A stretch of DNA of 64,000 nucleotides from Chimonanthus salicifolius. Taxonomy: Eukaryota; Streptophyta; Magnoliopsida; Laurales; Calycanthaceae. The stretch lies in assembly GCA_013350335.1 (NCBI GenBank), contig CM023539.1:10703302-10767301 (forward strand). Direction: 5' to 3'. This document shows, in pieces, positions 1 through 11,130 of this stretch; position 1 is the stretch's first letter; every line of letters starts with the position of its first letter. The notes below the pieces were generated by a model that saw nothing but the letters and a program-made list of their open reading frames with translations, did not search any database and had not been told where the DNA came from. A program made the position numbers and the translations under genes.

Positions 1-654
1 TTTAATATATTAAAATAATTTTTTAAATTTTCTTTTATAATTTTTTAATAAAGGAAACATGAGAACATGGTACGTGGCTAAGCTAATTTTTCAATCGATG
101 CTAATATCTCAACCATACAAAGGAAATACAGCTTTCAAAGTTCAAATACATAATTATCAGAAGAAAATGGCCCACTTTTGCTTACAAAGATAGTTACGAT
201 CTGAATTTAAACAAGGTTAGGAAAATCACTTTAATTATATCATTGAAGTTATAATTTTGAATACTAAAAACAATAGAGCTTAAAAATTATTTGAAGCAAT
301 CCATACTAAAATAGTCCTTAAAAAAAAGTTATGGATTAATTTCAAATCTGAAATGAATTCCCATAGCTCAGCAACTGGGTTATCAATCTTAAATGGTAAT
401 TAGTCATCTAAATGCCAATTAACATCGTTTCTTTGCTAGCACTGCAAACATTATTTTGAATTCCTATAATTTAGCAACTGGGTTCTTTATTCTATGCTTA
501 TCATTAGTCATATGCCAATGTAAATCCCAACAAAATGCCAATTAGAAGATGAGAACTCAAAGGATAATTGAGTAGTATCATAATCCCATCTAATGTTATT
601 CTACATTTGAAAACTTGCTCTAATTTTAACGATTATCACAAAGGATTGGTTGTA
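1..654. other. AT-rich intergenic DNA
   Basis: No open frame of useful length, RNA gene or recognisable repeat boundary is visible here. The sequence is AT-rich with scattered A/T runs. I see nothing to annotate beyond background intergenic DNA. Confidence 0.6.
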
Positions 655-664
655 TTGGAATAGA

Positions 665-840
665 ACTTTTTTTTTTTTTTATGAGAGAGGGAAAACCTAG
701 AGGACAACCCTACTAAAACCCTCCCTTCGTATGACGTCCCACACTCTCAAACGATAGCCATTAGGTTATGCTATGGGGATTCGAACTCGCACCATTCCAC
801 TTCTTGAGGCGGAAGCTGAGCCACCTCGTGTGGGGTAGTT
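665..840 (-). mobile_element. tRNA-derived SINE with 10-bp target duplication
   Basis: Read on the minus strand, the element starts with a tRNA-like head: an A-box-like GTGGCTCAGCTTCC and a B-box-like GAGTTCGAATCCCC about 35 bases apart. It runs to an A-rich tail, seen as the T run at 667-680 on the plus strand. The same 10 bases, TTGGAATAGA, stand on both sides (655-664 and 841-850) as a perfect target-site duplication. Promoter boxes, tail and duplication together make this a retroposed SINE. The perfect duplication suggests a fairly recent insertion. It lies about 1.2 kb upstream of the receptor-like protein gene. Confidence 0.85.
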
Positions 841-850
841 TTGGAATAGA

Positions 851-1992
851 CCTTGGGCCCCATAATAATAAATTAATAATTTTTTAGGCCGGCCTTGGAC
901 CTCTTCCTTAACAAACAAAAACGTTTAAGAAATTCTTTAAAATGAGTAGTATAAAGAATCCAACTATTTAATTTGTGTTATGTGTGTGGAGACTGGAAAG
1001 ATAATATTTTTTTTCATTTGCTGGTTAAAATATGGCTTCAAATTTCAAAGTGAATAGACAAAAATGTTAAAAAAGTGTATAAAATAGCAAATAGGTAATA
1101 TAAATCTCAAAAAACACGTCTCCATCAACTATTTAAATGTCATTTGAGAAGAAAAATGAAAATCATCTTCTATGGATCACAACAAAATCAAGAAGAAAAG
1201 TCAGTCAAGAAAAGGAAATGAAAATAAAAAATGGGTTCAGTAAGTAGCATTATTAAAAGACCCTTGACTTCCATTAGTTTGGAATGGTATGATTGTATGC
1301 TAGTGCAGCACACACTATTTTTTCCGTTTTGGTGGGCCTTTTCTAGCCCTATTTTTTTTTTCTTTTTATTAATGAAATTACTTCAAAAAAAACAATTATT
1401 ATAAATTTGTTTTATTCGAAGTTCTCAATCATATGACAAAAAGCTACGAAATGAATATCACAACTTGGAGTTCCACACTTGACGCTCCTCTTTCAAGTCA
1501 GAAATTTCCTGGCTTGAGCTTCAGTTCTATAAATGACCTAATTTTAGAGAGCTGGAAGCTTTAAATAACATTAAAAAATATTAGCACTTAAATGAATATT
1601 GTATGTCGTTGATTTGATATTGATTAGTAACTTCTCAAGTATTTAGTAAAATCTAAAAAAAAAATATCAAATTTCACGCATGTGAGCAAATCTGTTATCT
1701 AATCTGTTATCAAATCTGTTACATAGCCAATCACGGAGTATAACAGAAGAAATTGGTCACAACCCAACCCAACTTGGGCTAAATTAAATCAACATTTAAT
1801 AGGTCCATTGGCTGAGCCTAGACTGCACACATGATTCAGTGGTGGGTGCTTAAAATTTTAAAAGAAAAGAAAAAAGAAAAAAGAAAAAAGAAAAAAGAAA
1901 AAGAAAAAGAAAAAGAAAAAGCCAAGGTTTGATCTTACATTTCAGACTTGACTTGTATGGGTGTAGGCATGTTGCCGTGTTGGGAATTTGCC
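851..1992. other. upstream region of the receptor-like protein gene
   Basis: There is no coding region here. The stretch from about 1660 to 1860 is repeated near 9.9-10.2 kb (see the RLP-flank entry). A purine microsatellite made of A4-6G units lies at about 1858-1920, shortly before the TATA box. A TTGAC core (W-box-like) occurs near 1948. Regulatory roles are inference only. Confidence 0.6.
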
Positions 1993-2000
1993 TATAAATA
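1993..2000 (+). promoter_or_regulatory. TATA box of the RLP gene
   Basis: TATAAATA stands 62 bases before the chosen start codon at 2062. It is the only good TATA match in the near upstream region and has the right orientation for the receptor-like protein gene. Confidence 0.6.
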
Positions 2001-2061
2001 CATGTGCCCACCATTACTTTCTCTTTATCCCATCCAGATCGAAAGACAGAGATAAGAGTTG

Positions 2062-5000
2062 ATGATGGAAGTCCCTTCTTCTCTTTCCACTTTCACCCGA
2101 GGACCTTTCTCCTTTTATCTTCTTTTTCTTTTCACACTCCTCTGTTTTTCCCTTCACCTTTCAAAAGTCCTCTCTTTCCAAACTACTGTCGTAGATGATG
2201 GCAAAACTTCTTCTTTCCAGTGTCCCAATGACCAAAAATCCGCTCTACTTCAACTCAAGGCTGGCTTCATCATTTATCGCAGGAACGACTCTTACTCTTC
2301 AAAGCTCGATTCTTGGAATCATTCCGCAGATTCTTGTTCTTGGGAAGGTATCACTTGCGATGGATCCACTCGTCACGTGATCGAGCTTGACCTCAGCGGC
2401 AATAGATTCTATGATAGTTGGATTTCAGGTGGGATTGACTCTAGCCTCTTCTGCCTTAGCAGCCTGCAAAAGCTTAACCTCTCTTTGAATGAATTCCACG
2501 GTATCAAATTCCATCAGGTTTGGGGCATCTCACGAATTTGACCCACCTCGACCTCTCTTTCTCTGGATTCGCTGGTCAAGTCCTATTTCAGATATCACGC
2601 TTGACTAGGCTCCATTCGTTGAATCTCTCTTACACTGGATTGACCATTGAAGGGCAAGTATCTGGTGACGTCGAAATACTTGATCTCAAAGCTCTAGTCC
2701 AAAACCTATCAAGCCTAGAAGAACTCAATCTCAACGGTGTAAAGATCTTGGGACATGGTAGTAAGTGGGGCCAGGCTTTGTCATCTGCACTTCCTAATCT
2801 TCATAGGTTGAGCTTGTCCTTTTGTGATCTTGCAGGACCTATCCATCCCTCTTTTTCCAACCTTCACTTTCTTTCTGAACTCGATTTGAGCCAAAACAAT
2901 CTCTCTTCAGAGGTGCCTCATTTCTTTGGAAACTTTTTCTCTTTGACATCTCTTGGACTCCAAGATTGTGGATTGCATGGGAAATTTCCTAAAAATGTTC
3001 TCTCCCTACCAAATTTGCAAACACTAGATATATCAGAAAATCCACTTCTTGTTATAGATTTGCCCGAATTCCCTCAAAACAATTCCTTGAGGAGCTTATT
3101 ATTTATCGGTACCAGCCTTTCAGGAAGATTACCAAATTCCTTTAGTAATCTCAAGCTCTTGAATGCATTAGACCTCTCTCATTGCAATTTATTTGGACCT
3201 TTTCCATCAATGATAGCAAATCTCACACAACTCGAGTATTTGGACCTGAGTTACAACAATTTTGAAGGACCAATTCCTCTATCCTTTGTTGATAATCTCA
3301 AAAATTTAAAACATTTAAAAGCCTACTCTTGCAATTTGTCTGGATTGCTGCTCTTGGGGCTTGGAAATCTCACCAAACTCGAGTATTTGAATCTTGGATC
3401 AAACAATTTCAATGGCCCAATTTCCTCTTTATTCTCCTTCTCATCATTGAGCCATTTGGAGTTTGGAAATGTATCTTTTTCTAAATTGGAGTATGTTTCA
3501 TTGGAGGACAATGAATTGCATGGGCCAATCCCGAGGTCACTTTTCCAACTCAAGGAGCTCGAGTCTCTGTTTCTTTCTTCCAACAAATTAAGTGGCACTC
3601 TAGATCTCCAAATGTTCCAAGACCTTAGGAACCTCCGTTACCTTGACCTTTCAAATAATAATAACTTATCGATTATCAATGCAAAATGGAATTCCAGTTT
3701 CAACTCTTCTCAACTTTCGAGTTTGCTCTTACCTTCATGTAACATCACTGAATTCCCGTTCTTTCTACAAAATCTAAATAAATTGCAATCGCTAGACCTC
3801 TCAAACAACAAAATAAGCGGCATAATACCTAGCTGGATATGGGAGATCGGAAATGGGAGTCTATACTATTTGAATCTTTCTCATAATATCCTGGACAGTC
3901 TAGAACATCCATTGCCAAATTTTCCATCCAATGGCTTGCACATTCTTGACCTTCATTCCAACAAGCTGAAAGAGTCACCTCCAAAGATACATGCACCATC
4001 CCTCTTTTACTTGGATTACTCTCACAACCAATTCAAATCTATCATTCCATCACATATAAATTTTACTTCAATGAGTTATTTTTTCCTCTCAAACAACAAT
4101 GTTAGTGAGGAAATTCCAGAATCAATTTGTGAGGCAGTGCAACTTGAAGTCCTTGATCTTTCATACAACAATTTTACTGGTAGCATTCCAAAATGCATAG
4201 GCAATGATTTGCTCAAGATATTCAATTTACGTGGAAATTCTCTTCAAGGAACCATGCCTCAGAATTTCAGTAGAAGCTGTAGCTTGAGGACTTTGGATCT
4301 TAGCAAAAACCACTTTGAAGGATCACTATCGAGGTCGTTGGCCAATTGCAAAGCATTGGAAGTTTTAGACATTGGCCACAATATGTTTGATGATACCTTC
4401 CCCCTTTGGTTAGAAACTTTGCCACAATTGCGAGTTCTTGTTTTGAAATCAAATAAATTTCATGGTCCAATTGTTTGTGATCGTAAACACACTTGTTGGC
4501 CAAGGTTACAAATCATAGACCTCTCATTCAATACTTTTACTGGAAATCTTTCATCGAAATTCTTTCAAAGCCTAAAGGCCATGATGGGTGAAGTTGAGTC
4601 TCAATCAAACTCTTCCAGTCAAATCCTGAGATATGAACTCAAACACTTCAATGGTTTCTATCAAGATTCAGTGACAATATCAACTAAGGGGAATGAATTG
4701 GAGTATGAGAGGATCTTGAATGTTCTCGTTGCAATAGACTTATCAAACAATGGATTCGAAGGTGAAATTCCGAAGTCAATAGGTGACATCAAGTTGCTTT
4801 GTGCACTTAACTTCTCAAATAATGGTCTGACAGGCCACATACCAACATCATTGGAGAGTTTAATGCATCTCGAGTCCTTGGATCTCTCACAAAACAAGCT
4901 TTCAGGGGAAATTCCTTCAGAGTTGGTCCAGCTCACGTTTCTTGAAGTACTAAACCTCTCAAAAAACAATCTTACAGGGAGCATACCGCATGGCAAACAA

Positions 5001-5276
5001 TTCCTCACATTTGGCAATGATTCTTTCTCCGGTAACATGGGATTATGTGGATCCCCGCTATCAAAACAATGTGAAGATCTGCCAACCCCACCTGATAGCA
5101 ACAGTGCACAAGAATTGGAAAATTTTGATTGGAGATTTATGTGGATAGGATTTGGCATTGGATATGGAATTGGGTTGGGAATGGTTTTCTGGACTTTAGT
5201 CCTTTGGAAAGAAGGTAGCAAACGATACATCAAATTCATCGATAGGATGCTTGTGATGTTGTCTCCATCTTGCTAA
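2062..5276 (+). CDS. Cf-type LRR receptor-like protein (RLP), broken by one single-base frameshift
   Basis: A cell-surface immune or developmental receptor of the plant RLP class: extracellular leucine-rich repeats, one membrane span, no kinase. Relatives such as Cf-9, Cf-4 and EIX2 sense apoplastic ligands and signal through partner kinases of the SOBIR1/BAK1 type. ATG at 2062 is preferred over the TTG three bases upstream. A hydrophobic signal segment (about residues 13-40) is followed by an LRRNT cap with CPNDQKSALLQLK and DSCSWEGITCDG, then about 30 LRRs and the usual non-LRR island before the last repeats (around DSVTISTKGNELEYE). After them come GLCGSPLSKQC, an acidic juxtamembrane piece, a 23-residue membrane helix starting MWIGFGIGYG, and a short basic tail. 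The first frame runs to 2541 and the second from about 2510 to 5276. Homology passes from one to the other near the A run at about 2505-2512, which fits loss of one A. A poly(A) signal AATAAA is at 5315-5320. The gene is either a recent pseudogene or carries an assembly error; an intron is unlikely because the frames abut in homology. Confidence 0.9.
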
Positions 5277-5995
5277 GCTATTGTGGAGTGATAAGCAGCA
5301 CAATATTATTGATGAATAAAAAAGCACTAATAGAGGCTTTGTGGATTTTATATATATTGTAAGTGTGATCTTTTAAATACAAGCCTTGTTTTTCGGTTAA
5401 AATTTGTTGTATATCTGATAAATGTTGTTCTAATTTACTTAGATAACTTAGAATTTATATTAACAATATTTTCATCATGCCCTTGCTTAATGGTCATGTC
5501 TTTATCCAACTATTTCTTATACTATCAAAATCTATTTATAATAAATATGAAAGGCAAAGGGGATTGTGATGGGAGGGTGTCATGTGTCAAATATGATGCT
5601 ACCATGTGGCACTGCCCCACTTTTACCCCATTGCGGCACTTGGAAAAATAAATACAGTCATGTAAGAATAAAAATAAAAAAAAAATTAAATTATGTTAAA
5701 TATTTGACTAAGCTGTGGTAAAATAACAATGAATGTGCCCTTAGATAAAAATGATGATTTTAATCTTTATTTAATCATCATCATCAACCAATATTTCATG
5801 TATCTAGACTCGATTTTACGAATTATTATCCTTCAATTAACCCTATCATAAACTATATCCAACATTTATTTTATATATACTTAAAAATTATAAAAGTAGA
5901 AAATTATCTAATTAGACACGGCCATTCATCTTTGTGTAAACCATTGAAATAATTGACCATTTTATTTCATATGTTATTGTCTTAATGCAAAATTG

Positions 5996-6030
<35 letters not shown>

Positions 6031-8190
6031 TATAATAACAACAACGAGATGATAAAACAATTTTTTTCTTACAAGATTTGTATGTTTGTCTATAGCTCGA
6101 GTTTACAATTGTTCATTGTTATCTATTTATTTATATATTTATGGTAGAGAATTCACGAGCTGGGTTTGGGCCGGAATTTGTAAAAACAAGCCCAATTTCA
6201 TTTATATCTAATAGATATTGTCTATAAAAGCCAGAGCCCTTCCAAATCCTGTGAGGCTTTTAATGTTAAAGCCCAAGCCCATCATTTAAAGTCCATTTAT
6301 TTTGCATTTGACAATGTTTTTTCTTTTTTTTTTAAAATATTTTGTAAATTAAAAGTCTATCTATACAAATTGAAAGTATAATTAAATATCTATAATTATT
6401 TTATAAATTTCACTCCAAAAATCAATTTCTAGCTACTTGATCTTGATAGTTAAAAATGACAAATGTCCTTGAAAAGGACACCTAGTGATTTTCACCATTA
6501 AAATCAAGTGGTTAAAAATTTAATTTTGAGATGAACTTTTTAACATATTTTCACTTTTAGGTCTTCTTTCAGTTATATTGTCAGATTTTTAATTTATAAA
6601 ATAAATATAATTATTAAAATAAATAAATGGGCCTGAGGGCCCGATTGTCCTCGATGAACTTTAATCAAAAGTTCCAGCCCCACCCGTCGAAGAATTTCAT
6701 AAAGGTCAGATTCAAGTCGGATTCAGGTCGGGTTCTAACAAATGAACATCCCTAATTCATAGTAACCTTCAATTTAATTTTTTTAATTTTAAAATTGTTT
6801 CGCTTTTTATTTATCATTATCAGGATTATGTATTCTATATATCTATAGTTGTTATTCATAATTGAAGTTGACAATATTTTCTACAAATTAAATGCCTATC
6901 TAATGCTTCCGTATTTACAAAAATTTCTTTTGCAAGTGATTGTATATGACGATTAACAAATGAAAGAAGGTCCATATGTTTATAATCAAAATTATATGTT
7001 GTTAAATAAAAAAAATACATATGATTATACATTCATATAATAAAGAGAAAATGTCTCCTTTTTTTATTAATTTTCTATTTTTATAGAAAATGAATTCTTC
7101 AGAAGAGAAAGATATTCTATTTTTTGTGTTATTGATAAATAATACTGTTTTATATAAAAAGAGAAAAATATCTCAATTTTCATATGTTTCATTTTTCATA
7201 TCAAAGTGAGTTAAGGTGGAGAAAATTAAAAGTAATTACAACTTTAGAGAAGGTGGTTTGAATCTGTCCCAACGAGTACTTATACTCAACATTTCATAAT
7301 AAAAGTGCACAAACAGTGAATGAAAAATAAAACAGATCAAACACATATAACGCCACAGAGATTTTAAGTGATTCTCTTTCGGTACGTCCACGAATTCAAA
7401 TCAGATCTATAATGTTCAAAGGCAAAACAACAAAGAAGAGACAACCATGCCTATTACAATTTTCGCTCTCTCTCACGAAAAGAGACATTATATAGTGCCT
7501 TAATTAGAGCTACAAAATATATAATGTAAAAATTATAAAATTGCCCTCCATTAAAAATTGCCCTGAATCGATCCATGACTGGATATATGGGAATGTGATC
7601 GCCATATGTAATAACTAGGTTTTTATCTGTATTTTTCAATTCCTTTCAAGTTACTATGGTTTCCATCTCAATTGTTGAAATTGAAAATATGAGGAACTTT
7701 TCTTTCAAATTAAATGAATCTTATTTGGGAAACTGCCAAAGGACCCCAAAGAAACAAAAGGCAGATGTGTGCCATTCATTGATTTTAATTAAACAATGAT
7801 GTAACTTCAAATTCAAGAATCACTTTCTCTTACGTAATGTAGAGCTCATAGAGGTGAGTCCAACATATGAAGATGTATACATTTGAAAGGTTTTTATATT
7901 GATAAAAGTCAGTCCCGTTGGATTTAAAAACTCATGATTTTCAAAGGTAAAATAAAATTAATAGATTCAAATTAGATAGAAATACAATCCATAAGTAGTA
8001 AATGGATATGAGAATGAGCAATGGTGATTTCAGATCTCTAGTGAGCCCACATGGCTTTTAAAAATACTTTAAAAACTATATCAATCACCAAAATAACTCT
8101 TCTTTTCGCTAGTTTTTTCACAAGAAGCTTCAAAAATGAAAGAATTAAAAAAAATCAACTTTTATTAATTTTTTTTTAAATGCTAAGAAA
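5277..8190. other. intergenic AT-rich DNA with microsatellite and GCCC-rich repeat
   Basis: No gene is supported. The 3' flank of the RLP holds its poly(A) signal (5315-5320). A trinucleotide microsatellite (ATA)n lies at about 5998-6031. Stretches near 6150-6310 and 6600-6740 are rich in AGCCC/GGGCT words, like similar stretches at 34.1 and 51.6 kb. They are probably remnants of a short non-autonomous DNA element, but I could not fix any ends. Confidence 0.5.
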
Positions 8191-8194
8191 ATCA

Positions 8195-8450
8195 AACAGA
8201 GAGATTAAAACATCTTCATTAAATTACATAAGCACTCACTATTATTACATTAAATTATTTTCTCAAAAAACTCCAAATTTGAAATTATTTAAAAATGAAA
8301 ATTGAAAAAAAAATAATAAAAATAACTCAAAATAGTAAAGTTAATAATCTATTGATGAAAATATTGATGTCTCTACCATGCGCAATTATGAAAAAAAAAA
8401 AAAAAAATTTCAATGTAAGGATCCATTGTAGATTTTTTGGTATAACAATC
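8195..8450. repeat. AT-rich dispersed repeat, copy 1 (others at 10.47 and 18.6 kb)
   Basis: Text from CATCTTCATTAAATTACATA to the phrase ATCCATTGTAGATTTTTTGG recurs in the same order at about 10465-10690. A more decayed version lies at about 18600-18780. The copies share several anchored words but differ by many small indels. Length and AT content fit a MITE or a relict element; I found no convincing terminal inverted repeat. Confidence 0.6.
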
Positions 8451-8869
8451 TAGAGAAAATGTTAGGGTTCTCTTGTCAGTTCTTCGACTCTCGATTATTA
8501 TCTCAATTCGGATAACTTCTTCAAAGGTCAGTAATTGGGATTACATGGGTCCTTTTTTTGTTTTTTTGTCTAGACTTAAAAATATTAATTTTAACATAAG
8601 TTAATAGTAAACTCAACCTGATCCAAAAAAAATTGACAATTAATTAGAAATTATTACATTTTAAATGACTATTCAAATATGATGGTCGTATAATATAATG
8701 TACGGCAGAAGGAAAAAAAAACCTTAGAAAAAGGACACATGGGAGTACCCTTGTAGAAAAAAGAAAATTGTACCAATTTAATAGACATTACTTTTAAAGA
8801 TAATTGCACAATCCTTCCATTCCATTCTATACGATCACGTGTTCTCTAGTGGATATCAGGGGTAGAAAT

Positions 8870-9165
8870 CTCGGCTGATACTGTGCGTATCGGCCAGAGA
8901 CAAAAAAATTCGACTGAATATCGGCTGATTTTTATTTTTAATTTTAAAAAAAATACAAATATCGGAGTGGGCCCAGTCGATATCTCGGCCGATATTTATA
9001 TTTTTTAATTTTTTTAAAAAAACATCCTTTTTATTTTTTAAATGAATTATTTCAAAAAAACAAAGCCATTGAGATTTTAAAAAAAAAATTGAAGAGACAA
9101 AAATCTCGGCCGAAAATTCGGATGCCCCGACTTTTCGACCCGTGGTGGGTGTCAAGTCTCTCTCA
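8870..9165. repeat. palindrome-rich element with TATCGGCCGATA words
   Basis: This stretch is full of half-palindromes such as ATCTCGGCCGAT and ATCGGCTGA. Its ends look weakly inverted: GGGTAGAAATCTCGG on the left against the reverse complement of the right end, GGGTCGAAAAGTCGG. No clean target duplication was seen. It resembles other CGATAT-rich elements in this window (10.8, 18.0 and 19.1 kb) and is probably a small non-autonomous DNA transposon. Overlapping open frames here are by-products of low complexity. Confidence 0.45.
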
Positions 9166-9203
9166 ACGAGAAGACTTGACCAGCACAGGCAGTGTTCTCA
9201 CTT

Positions 9204-9337
9204 GGGCCCATTTTTGGAGACTTTTATTTAGTGTGGGTCACTCTTCATGGGCCCATTTTTGGAGACTTTTATTTAGTGTTGGTAACTCTTCATGGGCCAT
9301 TTTTGGAGACTTTTATGCAGTGTGGTTCACTCTTCAT
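9204..9337. repeat. three-copy 45-bp tandem repeat
   Basis: Units at 9204-9248, 9249-9293 and 9294-9337 begin GGGCCCATTTTTGGAGAC and end CACTCTTCAT. Single units of looser similarity recur at about 9530, 9690 and 10745 (GGAGACTTG or GGAGACTC context), so the array is part of a larger decayed repeat domain. Confidence 0.85.
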
Positions 9338-9889
9338 TGTAAATCCAACACCAACTTCCCACTTGATTCTGAGAACTTACTCACCAGTCCACATTGCAGA
9401 TTTCTACAAAAGTCCAACTCAAGAAGAACATTTGTCTAAATAATTAATTGTTAAATCTGGCCCTTGTATTTCAAAGTCTCCCTCAACACTGGAGAAGACT
9501 TGACTAGCAGCAGTCTTCTAAAGTGGGCCCGGGCCCATTTCAGAAGACTTGTATGCAATAGCTAATTATTATTGTGCTTACAATAATAATTAATTATTAT
9601 AGAAAATTGCACCAATTAAACCGTGAGTACTTTGAAAATTAATCACACTCGCTTTCCATTCTATACGTTCTCTGGTAGTCTTCTCAGTTGGGCTTATTTT
9701 AGGAGACTTGCAATAGTTAATAATGGGTAATGACTTGCAATATTTTCTATCTTTAGACTCTTTATTATTAATTTTTTAAATAACAAAATGAAAATAAAAT
9801 ATCAGAAATTCTAGTGAAAGTGTACCAATATTTGGACTCGTCTTGGTTAAATTTTAAAAGCATTTGGGGCTATCAATTAATTTAATAAA

Positions 9890-10390
9890 ATCAAAGAAAA
9901 TATCAAATTTCACGAATATGGGCAAAATTTTGAAAATTTTAAATGACGAAAACACTGGAATGTTCAATTTCACAAGCAAACGAAACTGGCCTCTGAAACG
10001 AAAATTGATAGCAATGAGTAAGAGATATTAATTTGTGTTCCACCACCTCTTGATAAATAAATGTCTTTGTATATTTTTAACAAATTTAATATCCATTGTT
10101 ATCGAATCTGTTACATAAACCCAACTTGGGCTACACTAAATCAACATTTAATAGGTCCATTGGCTGCTTGGCTGAGCCTAGACTGCACCCATGATTCAGT
10201 GGTGGGTGGTTTAATATTTTAGAAGAAAAGAAAAGAAAAAAGGTAAACTTAATGTTGTAAGTTTTGCATAATGTTGTAAGTTTAATCTCTTAATACAAGT
10301 CTTCCTTTCGAAGTAAAGTTATTATATATGTCTCATAATTGCTATTCTAATGTACTTATATAATTTATAATTTCGTCTATCGACATCATC
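9890..10390 (+). pseudogene. RLP-flank remnant: duplicated upstream region joined to 3' flank
   Basis: About 10120-10240 repeats the RLP upstream region at 1765-1880 closely. It shares AACCCAACTTGGGCTA, TTTAATAGGTCCATTGGCTG and GATTCAGTGGTGGGTG, then the same AAAAG-rich tract. Directly after that tract, 10255-10365 resembles the RLP 3' flank at 5355-5460 (TTGTAAGT, TACAAG, TTCTAAT, TACTTA in the same order). The ~3.3 kb coding part is absent. The simplest reading is a tandem copy of the RLP locus that lost its body. The 3' part is weaker evidence, because a similar string also occurs near 57.0 kb. Confidence 0.5.
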
Positions 10391-10464
10391 ATCAATAAGA
10401 TATCTACTGAACGAGTTGACATGATCAAACTAAAATCAAATAAGATATCTTTACAAAATCACAT

Positions 10465-10700
10465 TAAGACATCTTCATTAAATTGCATAACTACTCACTA
10501 TTATTTTCACAAAAAATCCAAAAATTCCAAATATTTTAGAATAAGTATTCAAAAACAATAATAATAATAATAATAACTGAAAATGGTCAAGTTAAAGATC
10601 TAATGATGAAAATTTGATGTGTCTCTCATACAATTATGTAAATTTTTTTTTTTTTTAATTTAATGATCCATTGTAGATTTTTTGGTATCCGTGGTTAGAG
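10465..10700. repeat. AT-rich dispersed repeat, copy 2
   Basis: Copy of the repeat at 8195-8450, ending with the same ATCCATTGTAGATTTTTTGG phrase. It also contains a short (ATA)n run at about 10556-10576. Confidence 0.6.
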
Positions 10701-10790
10701 TTTATGAAGAGAATCATTGGTAGAAGAGACTTGACTAAGAGTCTTCTCAGTTGGCCATTTTAGGAGACTCTGTATGGACTTAGTGTGTGA

Positions 10791-10946
10791 AGGGGTCTAA
10801 AACACGGTCTACCTGAGATCTCGGCCAATATTTCACTCATATTGGGCGATATTTCTCTTTTTTTACATATATCGGCTGTATCGGCCGATATCGACGAGAT
10901 CTCAGTCATATCGGCTAAGATCTTGGGAGGCATTTTTTTCCCACCG
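10791..10946. mobile_element. short palindrome-rich insertion (possible MITE)
   Basis: A 156-bp block rich in ATCTCGGCC, TATCGGCCGATAT and related words interrupts a sequence resembling the 45-bp unit of 9.2 kb. The flanking AGTGTGTGA (10782-10790) and AGTGTGAGT (10947-10955) could be an imperfect 9-bp target duplication. The terminal inverted repeats are poor, so the class is uncertain. Confidence 0.4.
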
Positions 10947-10994
10947 AGTGTGAGTCACTCTCATTTAAGGCTTTGTGATGAGAATCGTCGGTAG

Positions 10995-11115
10995 AAAAGA
11001 CTTTATCGGTATTTTATCAGAAAATTATCACGATATTATCCTCTATTGTAATTTTATTGATAATTTATTAAGAATTTACCATTAACGGCAATTGGTATTT
11101 TGTCGATAAAACGTA
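10995..11115 (-). repeat. partial inverted copy of the 9-bp-TSD MITE family
   Basis: Read on the minus strand, the block shares TTTTATCGACAAAATACC and further ATCGATAA-like words with the left part of the MITEs at 22.9 and 52.0 kb. Only a fragment remains, and it stops right next to the 3' limit of the viral copy at about 11.12 kb. Confidence 0.5.
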
Positions 11116-11130
11116 GTAACTTTGAAAATA

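Noticed and set aside
2059..2061. TTG at 2059 as the RLP start
   Set aside because: An ATG follows at once at 2062 (and another at 2065), a normal plant start 62 bases after the TATA box.
4661..5239. 192-codon antisense frame inside the RLP gene
   Set aside because: Shadow of the LRR coding frame; no independent promoter, domain or codon signal.
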